A stretch of DNA of 64,000 nt, taken from Oscheius sp. JU75 (taxonomy: Eukaryota; Nematoda; Chromadorea; Rhabditida; Rhabditidae). This document shows, in pieces, positions 34,601-45,949 of the stretch (the first letter of the stretch is position 1; every line of letters starts with the position of its first letter). Below the pieces are notes generated by a model. It made no database searches. It was not told where the DNA came from and was given only the letters and a program-made list of their open reading frames with translations. The position numbers and the translations under genes are program-made. The stretch is from contig JASJZC010000005.1 of NCBI GenBank assembly GCA_037178855.1, positions 9,052,001-9,116,000 on the forward strand, given 5' to 3'.

Positions 34601-35650
34601 TTTACTCCTTGGCTGGACGAACAAGGATGGACTTGTTTGTAGTCTTTTGGAACTGACACACACGAACTTGATCAAGTATCTTAGTCAGGTTAAGGAGACG
34701 TGAGTCCAACAGGAAAAACTCAAAAAGCTTAGCCATTTAGACAAATGAATAGCGCAGAAGGATTGCAAGGAAGCAAGTACATTCCGTATCAAGTTCTGTT
34801 CAAGATCATCTGGGAGATCTGTGATGGGATGGCTTACGTGCATTCAAGAAATCTGATACACAGAGATCTAACAGCTAGGAACATTCTGTTGACTACAGGA
34901 TTAAGAGCAAAGGTGAGTTTGTTCATTGCAGCTTGAATATATAATTGGAATTACTTGCGAGTTAGTGCGGTAACTTAGCGTTGGCTGCCCTTTTGAGTTT
35001 TGTTCGTTCAAAACAGCCGAAGCAACAAAAATGCAGTTTCTGGATTAGCTGTAAGACGTGTTGTTGAAATCGATTGTCTTTGGGGAAAAATGCTTAGTCG
35101 AAACTTTTAAAAATTCCTAAAGTACCACGTTTGAAGCTGAGTATTTATAAGTTGAGCTGGAATTTTCAGATCTCCGGCTTTGGATTCTGTTCAGAGGAGG
35201 ACGACTTCAAATTCGCTCCGAACTCGGTAGCTCTTCGATTCCTTCCCGTCCGTTGGATGGCTCCAGAATCTTTCCAGGGCAAGTTTTCACCCAAAACTGA
35301 CGTGTAAGGATACTTTGTAACCACATTACCATTCACAATCAGATGGTCTTTCGCCATTACACTCTACGAAATCTTTACACTGGGAGAAGTACCCTACGAA
35401 GATTTGAGGAGACCAGAGGATATTGTGGAAGCTGTCAGAAAGGGCCGAATTCCTCAGTGTCCACAGTACGCTTCGAAGGAAACGTAACATTTCATTTTTC
35501 GATCGAAAAATCTCACAATTCAGGTTCAATACAATGAAAAGTTGTCTGAAGCAGTTCCCGGAAAGGCGACCCCATTTCGGCCAACTCCTCGAAGTTTTCA
35601 TGCAGCAGGCCGAAAGTTTCTATTGTAATTCGGCTTTCGAAGGCGACTGA
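31665..35650 (+). CDS. Receptor tyrosine kinase-like protein, predicted pseudokinase
   Basis: Type I membrane protein with many exons. The ATG at 31665 starts a signal peptide (MRRLWLLSFFLPFAITTELS). The extracellular part (to about 34010) is N-glycosylation rich and includes IFITITQDVDISGF and FITFVSHDDDCVMPLL, which look like related (von Willebrand A-like) strands. One TM segment (MLWITVCASICCMTTGCIL) and a basic stop lie near 34022-34100. The kinase domain has a Gly loop (LGEGTVSNVYLG), an alpha-C Glu region (REIQSMRRLKH), the catalytic loop HRDLTARN, PVRWMAPESF, WSFAITLYEIFTLGE and RRPHFGQLLE, ending at 35650. Two key residues are changed: the VAVK lysine is Arg (CAVAVRVPK) and DFG is GFG (ISGFGFCSEE). 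Signalling may therefore be by binding or allostery. Frames are otherwise open. Some extracellular exon edges are uncertain. Confidence 0.85.
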
Positions 35651-36418
35651 TCTCACTATTGACTCATAATATAAACCTGTTTATCCTTATCAGAATAAGA
35701 AATTTCTGTTAACTTTTCTCATTGACCACTTTATAATTATAAGATTAGCAGTAAAGCAGCGAAAAATGGTAGGTGCAGGTGATCCTTCACATACCTAATC
35801 GTGGGATTGTTGGCGAAACGTTCTTCGAGACTACGAGACCAAAGCTCCGCGAGGAAGACTCTTACATAAAATTGCCGCGGTCGATCGTGTTGTCGGAGTG
35901 AATACCAAGACGACGGAAGAAGATTGCCTGCCGGAAGTCTATTTCACAAACATGTGGAGCGAGACATTCCGCGTCGACTACGTACTTCCTCGCGGAGGAG
36001 GGCTGGCTGGACTTGCTACTTTGGTCTAAAAACTTTCGAGTGAATATGAAGAGTTTTGTTATTTGTTGCTTAGATATAAATTTAGATTTTTTGCATCGAA
36101 CCAGGTTCAGGCAAATGCTGAGAAAGTACAGACATCTTTGAAAGAGTGGAAGCCTAAGATTCAGCTAGTACTTACCGATGGTTTTGCGCTAATGTTCGGT
36201 GCCTATATATTTGTTACGTGATAGTTCCTAGTAGATTCGGTCGGATTAAACCCAATATGGAAACACAGTCAATGTTTTCCAGACTACCAAAAACAAGCCT
36301 ATTTCCTGCACCCTGTCTCTTTACTTTGCAGCAGGTGTTGTTTCCACGGACTCGTCCTCATATAAATGCGTGGCTGACTCGAATAGTCGACCACTGAACT
36401 CGTTTGTGTTTACTACAG
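35651..36418. other. Intergenic with an orphan open frame and the Kunitz gene promoter
   Basis: About 770 bases. Plus-strand 35800-36028 holds an open frame of about 75 codons without a good start (segments RLLHKIAAVDRVVGVNTKTT and YFTNMWSETFRVDYVLPRG, stop TAA). I do not recognise it; it is more GC-rich than its surroundings. A TATA box lies just upstream of the Kunitz gene. Confidence 0.4.
36361..36367 (+). promoter_or_regulatory. TATA box of the Kunitz gene
   Basis: TATAAAT lies 52 bases before the ATG of the Kunitz protein gene, a normal distance for a core promoter with a short 5' leader. Assigned by position only. Confidence 0.45.
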
Positions 36419-37287
36419 ATGTTTTTCCTGTTGTTTCTGATAGGTAAGTGAACTGGAAAATGTGTTAAACGAGTCTTAGGACTGGCGGAGTCTGTTCCCG
36501 AAAAATGTCAGCTCCCATTGGAGACTGGAATGTGTTTGGCTTATTTTCAAAAGTACGGCTACAATACTACAACTGGACAGTGCCAAATGTTTGTCTACGG
36601 TGGATGTCAAGGGAATGACAACCGGTAAGAGCCTGCGTTCAAACTGAGCGTGCCGTGATGTCCCATCAATACTCGCCGGGAAGCCATGCTGGGCTAGCTT
36701 TATCTTCGTGAGATTAGTTCCGGCTCACGACAAGTTGATGTATGATATGATTGCGATATTCGATGTTTTCAGTTTTGACACGATGGAAGAGTGTCAGAAT
36801 GAATGTCCCAGTGACACAGCTGACGTCTGTTCCCTTCCCGTAGTGAGCGGCCGCTGTCGAGCTTACATTAAAAGGTAAGTTACTTAATTTCTCCCTACGA
36901 AAAGATCCCCAGATACGGTTTCAACACCACTACTGGTCAATGCGAACTCTTTATTTATGGTGGCTGTGGAGGTAATGACAACAAGTAGGTTATTCCAAAG
37001 CAAGATTCCATAAAATTCTTCAGATTCGACACACTTGAAGACTGCCAGCAGAGATGTCCTGGTCAGAGCTCTGGTGTATGCTCTCTTCCAATAATCACAG
37101 GTCCGTGTAAGGCCTTTATGCCAAGTTATGGCTTCAACTCGAAGACTGGAAAATGCGAATACTTCGTGTATGGAGGCTGTCAGGGTAATGATAACAGGTG
37201 AGATTCAGAAAGACTATTGAACAGTTTGGTTTCAGATTCTCCACGGAAGAAGAATGTGAGAAGAAGTGCTCTGGAGAGAAGTGCTAG
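36419..37287 (+). CDS. Secreted three-domain Kunitz (BPTI-type) protease inhibitor
   Basis: The ATG at 36419 begins a short leader ([17 protein letters not shown]). Three Kunitz domains follow, each with the six-cysteine pattern and the family signature: [30 protein letters not shown] and [15 protein letters not shown]. Each domain is split at the same place after NDN(R/K), before F(D/S)T, consistent with domain duplication. The residues just after the second cysteine, in the P1 position, are Leu (TGMCLAYF), Arg (SGRCRAYI) and Lys (TGPCKAFM). That predicts chymotrypsin/elastase-like specificity for domain 1 and trypsin-like for domains 2 and 3. The stop is at 37285-37287. The first leader residues are split by an intron after 25 nt. 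The ORF is intact; about 200 residues. Confidence 0.9.
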
Positions 37288-38431
37288 TACAGATGTGAAT
37301 GAACTGTTTTCAAATTTTTGGCGTTTGGTCCAAGCTAAAAAAAAAAAAAGTCGGCTCAGTAGCCTTAATTATGCTTGGCGGAGCCCGTTAATCACTATTA
37401 AAATACTGTCTAGCTTTTGCTTGGAAATGTATCACCTCATCTTATGTAACTTGTTCCATCCGTGACCACTTTATTCCTGAACGGACCCTATGACCTTTTA
37501 AGCATCTAGAAACTTAGAACGTTGTCAAAAACGTCCAGTTTTGTGCACGAGAAACCAATTAATGGAAAACGCAAAGTTCAGTTACAAAGGAGTCAAGTAG
37601 GGCCCCTATCTGTATGCTTTACATATGTCCGAATAAGATGTTGGCGACCTATCTCCCAGTTTATGATCGGGTGATGCTTATGTAGTGGTCCTGACTCACA
37701 AGCAATACATATGGGCGAGACTCGTGGAACGTGTCTCCAATCTGGCACGAGATACCTAAGTTTTTCGATTACTGAATGAATTTGTATCAGTTTTCTATGT
37801 AGGTTGTTTATAGTCCAAGGGCAATTGCTCTTTTCGTCTGTTTATCCTTTCCTCCTTTCTAAAATCGATGTTCTTCCGGTGTCTCTTCAGTGATAAGAGA
37901 GAACCCTTGTCCTATTTGCAAGTAACTCCCAAGTTTACTACGTTTTGTAATGCCTCCAGAATTCTATTTACTTCGGCTATCCATCCCGTTTTCTGCCAGG
38001 CAGCTGGTCAACTGTTTTTTTTATTGTGTTCGCCGCGGCGGTCATTCGATCACGTACACTCACACTCCAGCACTACGCCATTTCCCTCCCTCCCCCACAT
38101 GGTTAGAAATTGGCGCGTTTTCAGCTGAAATACATCCTATTTGAATTAAATTTGTTCTAATTGAATGAATCTGCATTCTTTATTTTGCTGGTTATGTACG
38201 TTCGTCTGAGACTTCCCATCTTCCTTATAAATTTGAGCGATACCTTGGATGCTTTTGGTCGAACGTCGCTTTCAAGTCAAAGCTTCGACGGTGCATGCTT
38301 TCCCACGCTTAGTGCGTGACCGTTCAAAGTACGATTTCTTTGTTACTTCACGACAAACTGGGATTTTTAAAAGATCACTAACACTCACAAGTTTGCAGGA
38401 ACTCCCCGACTCGTAACTCTCCGAGGCAATT
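37288..38431. other. Intergenic, no gene seen
   Basis: About 1.14 kb between the Kunitz gene and the polymerase start. A poly-A run of about 12 lies near 37340. No exon, RNA gene or transposon remnant was recognised. Confidence 0.5.
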
Positions 38432-41400
38432 ATGTCTCTTCCTCCTGACAGTAACAACTCTAGGTAAGCCAAATCCAGTCATTCGAGAAATTACCAGTTT
38501 CAGTTCGTCATCGGTGGTGGTCCCTAAAACTGGTATCAGGATTAGGATCAAATTGGAGATTCCGTCAAATGTTGGTGATGAGAGTAGGAAGCAGATCAAA
38601 GGAATTCTGGAGAAAGTATCTCACTTTTGTTGCATTTGGACCAAATTTTTTCCAAGATCTTCGAGGACAACAGTTTCTCCTTCGAGCTGCAGCATGAAGA
38701 GGTTCCTTTGAGTACAATAGAGAACCTCTTTTACCTGTCAACTTACGAAGTGAGTAGACCCTAAAATATATTTAACCACGTTCAGATCACAATTGATCCT
38801 CTGAAAAGAAAGAAGGTTATGGACATCACAAAGGTGTTCTTCAGAAAAATTGAAGCGTTGGAACTCCCGCCGGAAAAGTACCCATTGCTGGTCATTTCTT
38901 CAGGAGAAGCCTTCTGGCCGCATTTGATGTGAGTGTTTCTCTGTCTTCCTCTCTTTTTGTTTTTCTATTTTTCTGTCTCTTTTCCACAACTAATTTCAAG
39001 CGTCCAGCATCCGTTCGTTGAAGTCTCCGCTATCATGTGGGGTAATATCCTCGGCGGTGTCTTCCTGAATCATTGGGAGGTGTCGAAGAACAGATTGACC
39101 AACCCGTCGACTAATGATATTCGAGAGTTTATCAACTGCTCCTTCAAATACGACGACGAAGAGCATCTCGTGAACGTCACCTTTCAGTGTCGAGTCAAAG
39201 ACAGGGACCAGGAAACCTTGGTAAAATACACAGTCACCATCTCCGCCGCGATTGTTCAACGAATCATCGTAGAGCAGAATTGTACCAAGGTCAACTTTAC
39301 TGATGAGAGAACTCGCATTCACTTCGAGCTATTCTGTCCTCCGTTCATCTATAGGAGTTCTGTCAGCAAGAAGGTTTTCCTTGAGCTGGAAATAGACATA
39401 AAACTTTCCAGGGAGAGGAAGGAGATAACATTGGATTCCGTCAGAGAACTATCAAACACGGAAGACGGGAGAATCAATACCCTAAAGATAGACTACTGTC
39501 CGGATGTCCTTACTTTACTCTGGAGCTACCCAACTGTCATTCTGTGAGTCAACAGAAATAAAGTCACAGAGAGACAAAAAGACAGAAACGGAGAGCTAAA
39601 GAGATAGAGAGACACAGATGCAAATAGAAATAGAGAGAGACTTACATTTTCAGACAAAGCTTTTCGAGATCATTTCTCGTCTTCGTGCTCGTACTAAAAG
39701 ATCCGTAGAGTTCGGAACTTTCCCTATCAAGGACGCCCTCATCATCAATGAGCCCTACTTCCGATGGCTCCAAACTACCCTTCCGGAACGACCAGAATGC
39801 GCCTGCAATGTCGACAGGTCCTTCCAGCAGCTCCTTGATCATGTAAGAAGATTACGAGAATGAGTTTAAAATGAATCTTAGTGTTTTAGCCTTCAACAGT
39901 ATCTAGAGCGGACTGCTGTGGCTAAAAGCTACATTAAGGTGATGTCCAAACGCTTCACCATCACCTATTTGGTCGAAGGTCTCCTGAGCAGAGGAGCCGT
40001 TGTAATGGATCAGATTTGTATGAGCCAGCTCGAATGGGAGAAGTTCCTGGAACTTTTGGCCAGACACACGGATAACAACTTTGGGGCAATTTTTGGGGAA
40101 GTACATCTGATAAAGTGCTCTTTCAGAGAACCGAACGAGTTTTGGAAAAAATGCTCACGATGCTGGACAGCAAAATCAGACTCGGGCCATTTCTTCAAGT
40201 CTTTAACGGGCTGTTCAGGGTTTTGGAGGAGGAAGAAAACAATCCGTTGGCTCCGACGGTGGATATGGAGAGAGAAGGCTATAAAAGAGTCAGAAAGGTA
40301 ATTTTATGATAAAAAAAGAATTAGATAAACCCAAAAAAATTTAAGAAAAATAACGAAAGCATAAGCTCCCGCTTTGCCTACACTGCTCTGCGTCCCTGAC
40401 CTTCCCGTTCGAAGCGCACCCTCTCCCTTGTGTTGCCCCTCTCAACTTCCCAGTTCGCTTACGGCCACACCACGTTGAAAGTACGCCATCCCGTCCGATC
40501 TGGCAAGTCAAGCAACGTTGGGCCCGGTTAGTACTTGGATCGGAGACGGCTTGGGAATCCCGGGTGTCGTAAGCTTTTTGCTTATATTTTGGGAACAAAC
40601 ATGACAGTGAAACTGTTTTCTGTATCTTTAAACTTTTAGGTGATCATCACCCCAACGCGTGTCCTCTACATGATTCCGGAGATGATGATGGCCAACCGTG
40701 CTTTACGTCTCTTCGACAAGACCGGAACCAACATCGTACGTGTCTCTTTCAGGTATCTGATTCTTACCTTTCAAATAAGTTATGCGATTTAGGGACGACA
40801 ACATGACCAAGATGAACTGCAATAACCCGGGAGAAAACAACATTAGGTTTACTGTGGAAGCCGCCATCCTCAAGGACTTCAAGCTGGCCAATATCGTGTT
40901 CGGCTACCTGGGCAGCTCCAACTCTCAGCTTCGCGACCATGGAGGCTACTTCATGCAGAAGATGAGCGCCCTGGACATTGCCGATTGGAGAAAGTCAAGA
41001 GGACAACTCCCAATGTGTGGAGATCTGCCTCCTCCCGAGATGATGGTCCAGATCGAAACAAGTCGTGAACAGCTCGGAAAGTTCCTTGAACTGAAGAATG
41101 TACCCAAAATGATTGCACGAATGGGACAGTGCTTCACCCAAAGCAGAGAAAGTGGAGTCGTTCTGCCCCTCGAGAACTGTGGAGTCACTTTCGACTATGT
41201 CGGAGGAGCTAACCGTTTTGGGTAAGGTACATCGCTCATAACATCCACAGCCAATAGTTTTCAGAGAAGTCTACACTTACAGTGATGGAGCCGGACTGAT
41301 CAGTATGGAATTCGCCAGCAGTGTTTCTAAGCAGCTTGGACTCAAGTTTGTCCCCTCGTGTTTCCAAGTAGAACATGCCTTGATAACATTTTATTATTTC

Positions 41401-44400
41401 TTCAGGTTCGTTACCGAGGCCATAAAGGAATTCTCGTTGTTAATCCGGATTTGGACAGTGACAACGCCTGGGCTAAGAAGAACAAGTACCGCAAGAGAGA
41501 TTCTTCAAAAGAAAAGGTTCACGTGGCTTGGAGAGACAGTCAGAACAAGTGAGTTTGTTGATCTATATGTCTATTTGTCTCTTTGTCTTGAATCACTCTT
41601 CAGATTCCACGGAGCCATGCAAAAGGAGCTCGAAATCGTCAAGTGGGCCAGCCCGTGTCCTGTCGCCCTTAACAAGCCCCTGATCAACATCATGGATCAG
41701 GTCTCTGGGCTTCAAGGGATCGAATGCCAGCAAAAAATGTCCGACACCATCGAGAAGCTCTTGGACAAGCATATCAGAGGACTCGGCACCCAGCTGATTG
41801 ACGAGGCTGCTTGCAGGAACAGGCTCGCCGAAATGCCTAGTCTCTTTGACTACGAACTCTTGAGTCAAGCTGCCGGCTTTGAACTCTGTACCGAGGTCTT
41901 CTTCAGACTTTTGGTAAAGTGCTCCATCACTTTTTCGATCAGTAAATTGATGTCCGTTTCAAGGAAATGATCAATTTTCAGCCAAGCAGCTCTACAAAGG
42001 CCAGATCCATGTCCCCGGAAAGTTGGGCCGAACCTGCTTCGGTGTTCCAGACGACAGTGGACAACTACAGTACGGCCAGGTTTTTATTCAGATCTCGACT
42101 AATGTCAGCGCCAAGAACCTTAGTAACAAGTCGGCTAAGGAGATCATCAAAGGTAAGCTCTATTTTGATCAAAGCACAGTCGCTTCCAGGAGACGTCCTG
42201 ATTACCAAGAATCCCTGCGTCGTGCCCGGAGACATCCGAAAGTTCCAAGCTGTTGACATTCCCGAGCTTCATCATCTGACAGACGTAGTCGTCTTCCCAA
42301 TATATGGGCCTCGACCTCATCCTGATGAAATGGCCGGATCTGATCTCGACGGAGACGAGTACTGTATTTTCTGGCACAAGGGACTTCTGATTGAAAGGAA
42401 CGAGGAAGCTTTCGACTTCAGCTCGATCAAAAGAGAAGATGACATGAGCAAAATTAATGTGGTGAGTTCAAAGGGGTTCAAAGAATAATGATTTCTTTGT
42501 TCTGTTACTTTTGGGCGTTGTGTGTCACCTGAAAGTTCACAAAGACCGTGATTTTACGGCGAAAATCACTCGGAACACCCCTCACACGAGGCAACAGGTT
42601 CGCTAATATACCCGAGCTCCATCCTACTGTTAATGGCATTCCAGAGTTAGATAGTGACGGACTATTCACTGCTTTTTCAGCAAGAAGAGCTCGCCAAGTT
42701 CCTCATCCGCTACATGACACATGACTCCGTTGGACAGATTGCCACTGCTCACTTAAGAAATGCCGATCAGCATGGGCTGAGTCATCCTGTCTGTATGGGT
42801 CTGGCCGCAAAGCACTCTCAAGCCGTCGACTTTGCTAAGAACGGAATTCTTCCGGACAAGCTTACGGTAAAACCAAGCGTTGGTTAGTCTCTTTGTCTTC
42901 TTGTCTTCTAAAAGTGACCTTCAGATGAAGAGACAGGCATTCACTTACCAGCTGAGGCCGTCGAGAGAGTCCCTGACTTCCATTGGGCAGCTGGAAAACC
43001 TACTTACAGAAGCAGTCGTCTTCTCGGGAAGCTGAACAGAGAGATTGAAAAAATTGCCGACATATTAAGACTTTCTGAAGATCTCGATGAGCAGATTGAG
43101 ATCAAGGTTGGTGCTCTTTATCGGGAGAAACTCTTTTTTCAGACAGATCCCTACATTCTGATAGAGGACTGGGAGCGGTACGCTCGAGAAGCTAAGACTG
43201 CTTTGAGAAAGTACAACAACAAGCTCACGGTAATAATAGGTCTTCTTGCTTAAGTAGTAAGCGATTTAGAGCATTTTGGAGTCCTACGGAATCAACTCAG
43301 AGGCAGAGATCGTGTCCGGATGCATCATGAGCATGAGAAACAAGCTCTCGGATAAGGAAGACGACGACATGAGCTTTTTCAATACGAGCCAAATAGTCAG
43401 CACCATCTTCTTCGAAATGTTCTCGACTGCCAGGAAGGACTTCTTTGAGGTAACTAGGGTTTGAATGTTCTACGGTGCCGGAACTGTCATGTTCGAAACG
43501 AGCATGTCTCTCTAAGGATCTGCCTCCCGGATAAACCGATTCATGGGGCAGTCTGTAACAAACCTGAATTTATTTATTTATTTATTTTGTTCCAAATCGT
43601 AGAATTATCTATGATGGTCAATGACTCGTTTCCAATCTTCACTTGGGGCATTCCACCAGCATCTATCAAAATTTTGCTTCAAAAAGTCTCTCCATCTTGG
43701 CGGTGGTTGTCCTCTAAGTCTTTTCCTGTCGTAAGGAATCCAAGTCGTGGTAGCACGTGTCCATCTATCCTGAGGCATCTGCGTAATCCTGTGAGCCCAG
43801 GCAAGTTTCAGTCGGTCAGCTACTTTCACCCAATCTTTGACTCTGGTAATATTTCTCACTCTATCGTTATTCCATCGATTCATCTTTGTAATCTTCAGCA
43901 TTCTTCGCTCCATTTTTCTTTGAGCGACTTTCAGGCGTTCCCTATCTTGTTCCTTGAGCGTCCAAGTTTCACAGCCATAGGTGACCACTGGAGTGATACA
44001 GGAGTTGAAAAGGTGGCGTCGTTTGTCCATGGGAATAGTTCTATCTGTTAACCACTTTGCTTGTTGACTCCATGCCAACCATCCTCTTCTGACAGCGCAA
44101 TCAATCTCCCTATGGTGGTCCAATGGGAGAGAAATTGAGACTCCGAGGTATTTCGCTTCGTCTTTGAAAGCAAAGTTTAGACCATTGACTGAGATGGGTG
44201 TCCTTGTTGTAGTACAGTTCGTAAGCAGAATCGTCTTCTTGACAAACCTGAATTATGTGGACACTATTTCTTACAGGAATTCGGAGGCTGGAAAGTCGCT
44301 ACAGACTTCGTCGACAAGCCCTATAATGATGAGAACAACATTTGCAATCGGCGAGCTACTCAGCCAACAGAGGCCATGAAGCAGAAGGCTGTGGCTTACT

Positions 44401-45635
44401 ACCGTGTCTGTTACGGTAAGCGCTCTATTTAGCATCAAACCAAACGGTTCAGAGGCTGCCAACAATTCCGACACGAAACAACTCTCCTTCGCTTGGCTCG
44501 CCTACGATATCTTATCTCTGGTGAAAAGGGCCAACATAATCGTCGACCCGAACTATACGATGATAGGCGATCCATTAACACAAATGTTGTCAGAAAGAAT
44601 CGAGAAGTACGTCGAAGAGAATAAGGGCAATTTTGAGGAGTTCAAAACGTTCGACTGGGTGGCGAGAAACTCAAGGTTACCTGTAAAGCGCATAGAGCAG
44701 CTGTTGAACAAGTACTGTGACGTCTACCAGGGTAGGACTGTTGAAAATTCTTCAAACTTAATGAAATTACAGGGCTGGACAAGTTCCTCTTCATCGTCAC
44801 AGACTGGGGCAAGAACCTCCAGCTAACCGCTGGACACTTCACTTCATCTCACCTGTCTCTCTTGTCCATCATGTTCCTAACCAACAGAATGAGCTCTCTG
44901 GACGGAGATGCTCTGCAGATCCTTACGCCATTGTCCAGGGGAGAAGACCGCGAGCAGGAACAGTTCAGAGCCATCGCTCAGCCGATGCTCAAGTTTTTCG
45001 AGTTTGTGGCTTCCAGAAAGATGACTGTCACCAAGAAGATGAACTTCGAGGACATCGGGATTCCATCTTTCTTGCTATCGAGAGGCGAATGGATGGATGT
45101 TCATCAGGTAGATAACTCTCTGTCTCTCTGCCTCTCTGCCTCCCTGCCCCTTTCATTTCTTTCTATTTCAGGCAGCTATCGCCATGTACTACAATATGGT
45201 CTTCAACCTCAGAATTGATGGACTGCCCTTGTCTGGTGAGACCTTGGAATCCGGAAGAGCTCGAGAGATGCCTCCCTTCATCATGGAGATTCCAGACAAT
45301 GAGAACTTCACGCACTCAGTTGAAGACATCAGAAAGATCCTGAAGAGAAAAAGTGGTGTCGAAGAGCTCCAGATTCGGACGTTGAAGAAGGGACGAGACG
45401 ATCCCAGAAGTAACAGCAAGATTTATCTTTGCTCTAATCCGACAATTTTTCAGTCAAATGCCGTCTTTCTGCTCGAGGAACCCTGACAGCAATCGCCAAA
45501 CTGAAGAAGTTGACGACGGCCCTGTATCCCAAGTACACCGAGGGGAGAGAGCATAGGATTCAGGAACTGATGCCCAGACTAGTTTTGGAGCAAATTATTA
45601 AAGACGATGTGGTCCAGAATGATCTCCCTCTTTAA
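38432..45635 (+). CDS. Cellular RNA-dependent RNA polymerase (EGO-1/RRF-type)
   Basis: Makes secondary small RNAs on target transcripts in RNA interference and germline silencing. The proposed start is ATG 38432 ([10 protein letters not shown]). At least 18 exons run to the stop at 45633-45635 (VVQNDLPL). Family marks in order: [53 protein letters not shown]; the lid-like [66 protein letters not shown]; and the catalytic loop [13 protein letters not shown] near 42335-42372, with the three aspartates intact. The C-terminal domain includes [14 protein letters not shown]. No disabling lesion was found in the exons read. One intron (40298-40639) carries a 5S rRNA gene and another (about 43449-44276) carries a LINE fragment. 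The exact orthology (EGO-1 or RRF-1 versus others) is not settled. Confidence 0.92.
40457..40576 (+). rRNA. 5S ribosomal RNA gene inside a polymerase intron
   Basis: The 120-base stretch begins GCTTACGGCCA and ends GTCGTAAGCT, so the terminal helix pairs fully (GCTTACG with CGTAAGC). It carries the conserved 5S core: CATCCCGTCCGATCTGGCAA, AAGCAACGTT, TTAGTACTTGGATCGGAGAC and TGGGAATCCCGGG. It is very close to Caenorhabditis 5S with a few substitutions near the 5' end. A T run (40574-40578) follows and fits a Pol III terminator. It lies in the sense orientation inside the 342-nt intron 40298-40639 of the RNA-dependent RNA polymerase gene. Confidence 0.93.
43558..43570 (+). repeat. Target-site duplication, LINE fragment (left)
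   Basis: ACAAACCTGAATT, repeated at 44242-44254, flanks the inserted LINE fragment. Confidence 0.85.
43571..44241 (-). mobile_element. 5'-truncated RTE-type LINE fragment in a polymerase intron
   Basis: A 671-bp minus-strand fragment encoding only the C-terminal end of a LINE protein: [47 protein letters not shown] and [10 protein letters not shown]. This is the same region as the end of copies 1-3 but from a different subfamily. The 3' tail is four AAAT units (plus-strand TTTA repeat at 43570-43588). A 13-bp target-site duplication brackets it. It sits antisense in a polymerase intron without touching the splice sites. Confidence 0.9.
44242..44254 (+). repeat. Target-site duplication, LINE fragment (right)
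   Basis: ACAAACCTGAATT, identical to 43558-43570. Confidence 0.85.
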
Positions 45636-45949
45636 ATTAAGCAGGTTTTATACCGGTTTCTGGTACAGCGTTAAATTCGCTTTGTTTTCAATAAATGTTT
45701 ATAAAACTACAGGTGTTTTTGTAATAATAAAGAAATTTATCCTGACACCAACACAATGAGCAATATGAGCACTTCATTCTGACCTTATCTTCCAGTCCTT
45801 GTTTATTATCGGCTTGCTTCATCAGTTGAGCTGATCTGATTATGTCGGGGAGGTTGAAGTTCCCCTACTTCTATTAAGGCACTGGCAGCTGTAGGATCTA
45901 GAAGAGTCGAGTTCATGTCACACAAAAGTATGGCCACTTTTTTAACAGA
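45636..45949. other. Downstream of the polymerase gene, polyadenylation region
   Basis: About 310 bases. AATAAA occurs at about 45690, roughly 55 bases after the polymerase stop, and fits a polyadenylation signal. Nothing else was recognised. Confidence 0.5.

Noticed and set aside
39545-39640. Purine-rich AGAGAGAC-type repeat
   Set aside because: Simple low-complexity sequence in a polymerase intron; no evidence of function.
41000-42500. Viral RNA polymerase integration as the source of the RdRP
   Set aside because: The catalytic DLDGD loop and domain order are those of cellular eukaryotic RNA-silencing polymerases, and the gene has many nematode-type introns.
43461-44051. Plus-strand frame of 196 codons in the polymerase intron
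   Set aside because: Antisense of the LINE fragment at 43571-44241.
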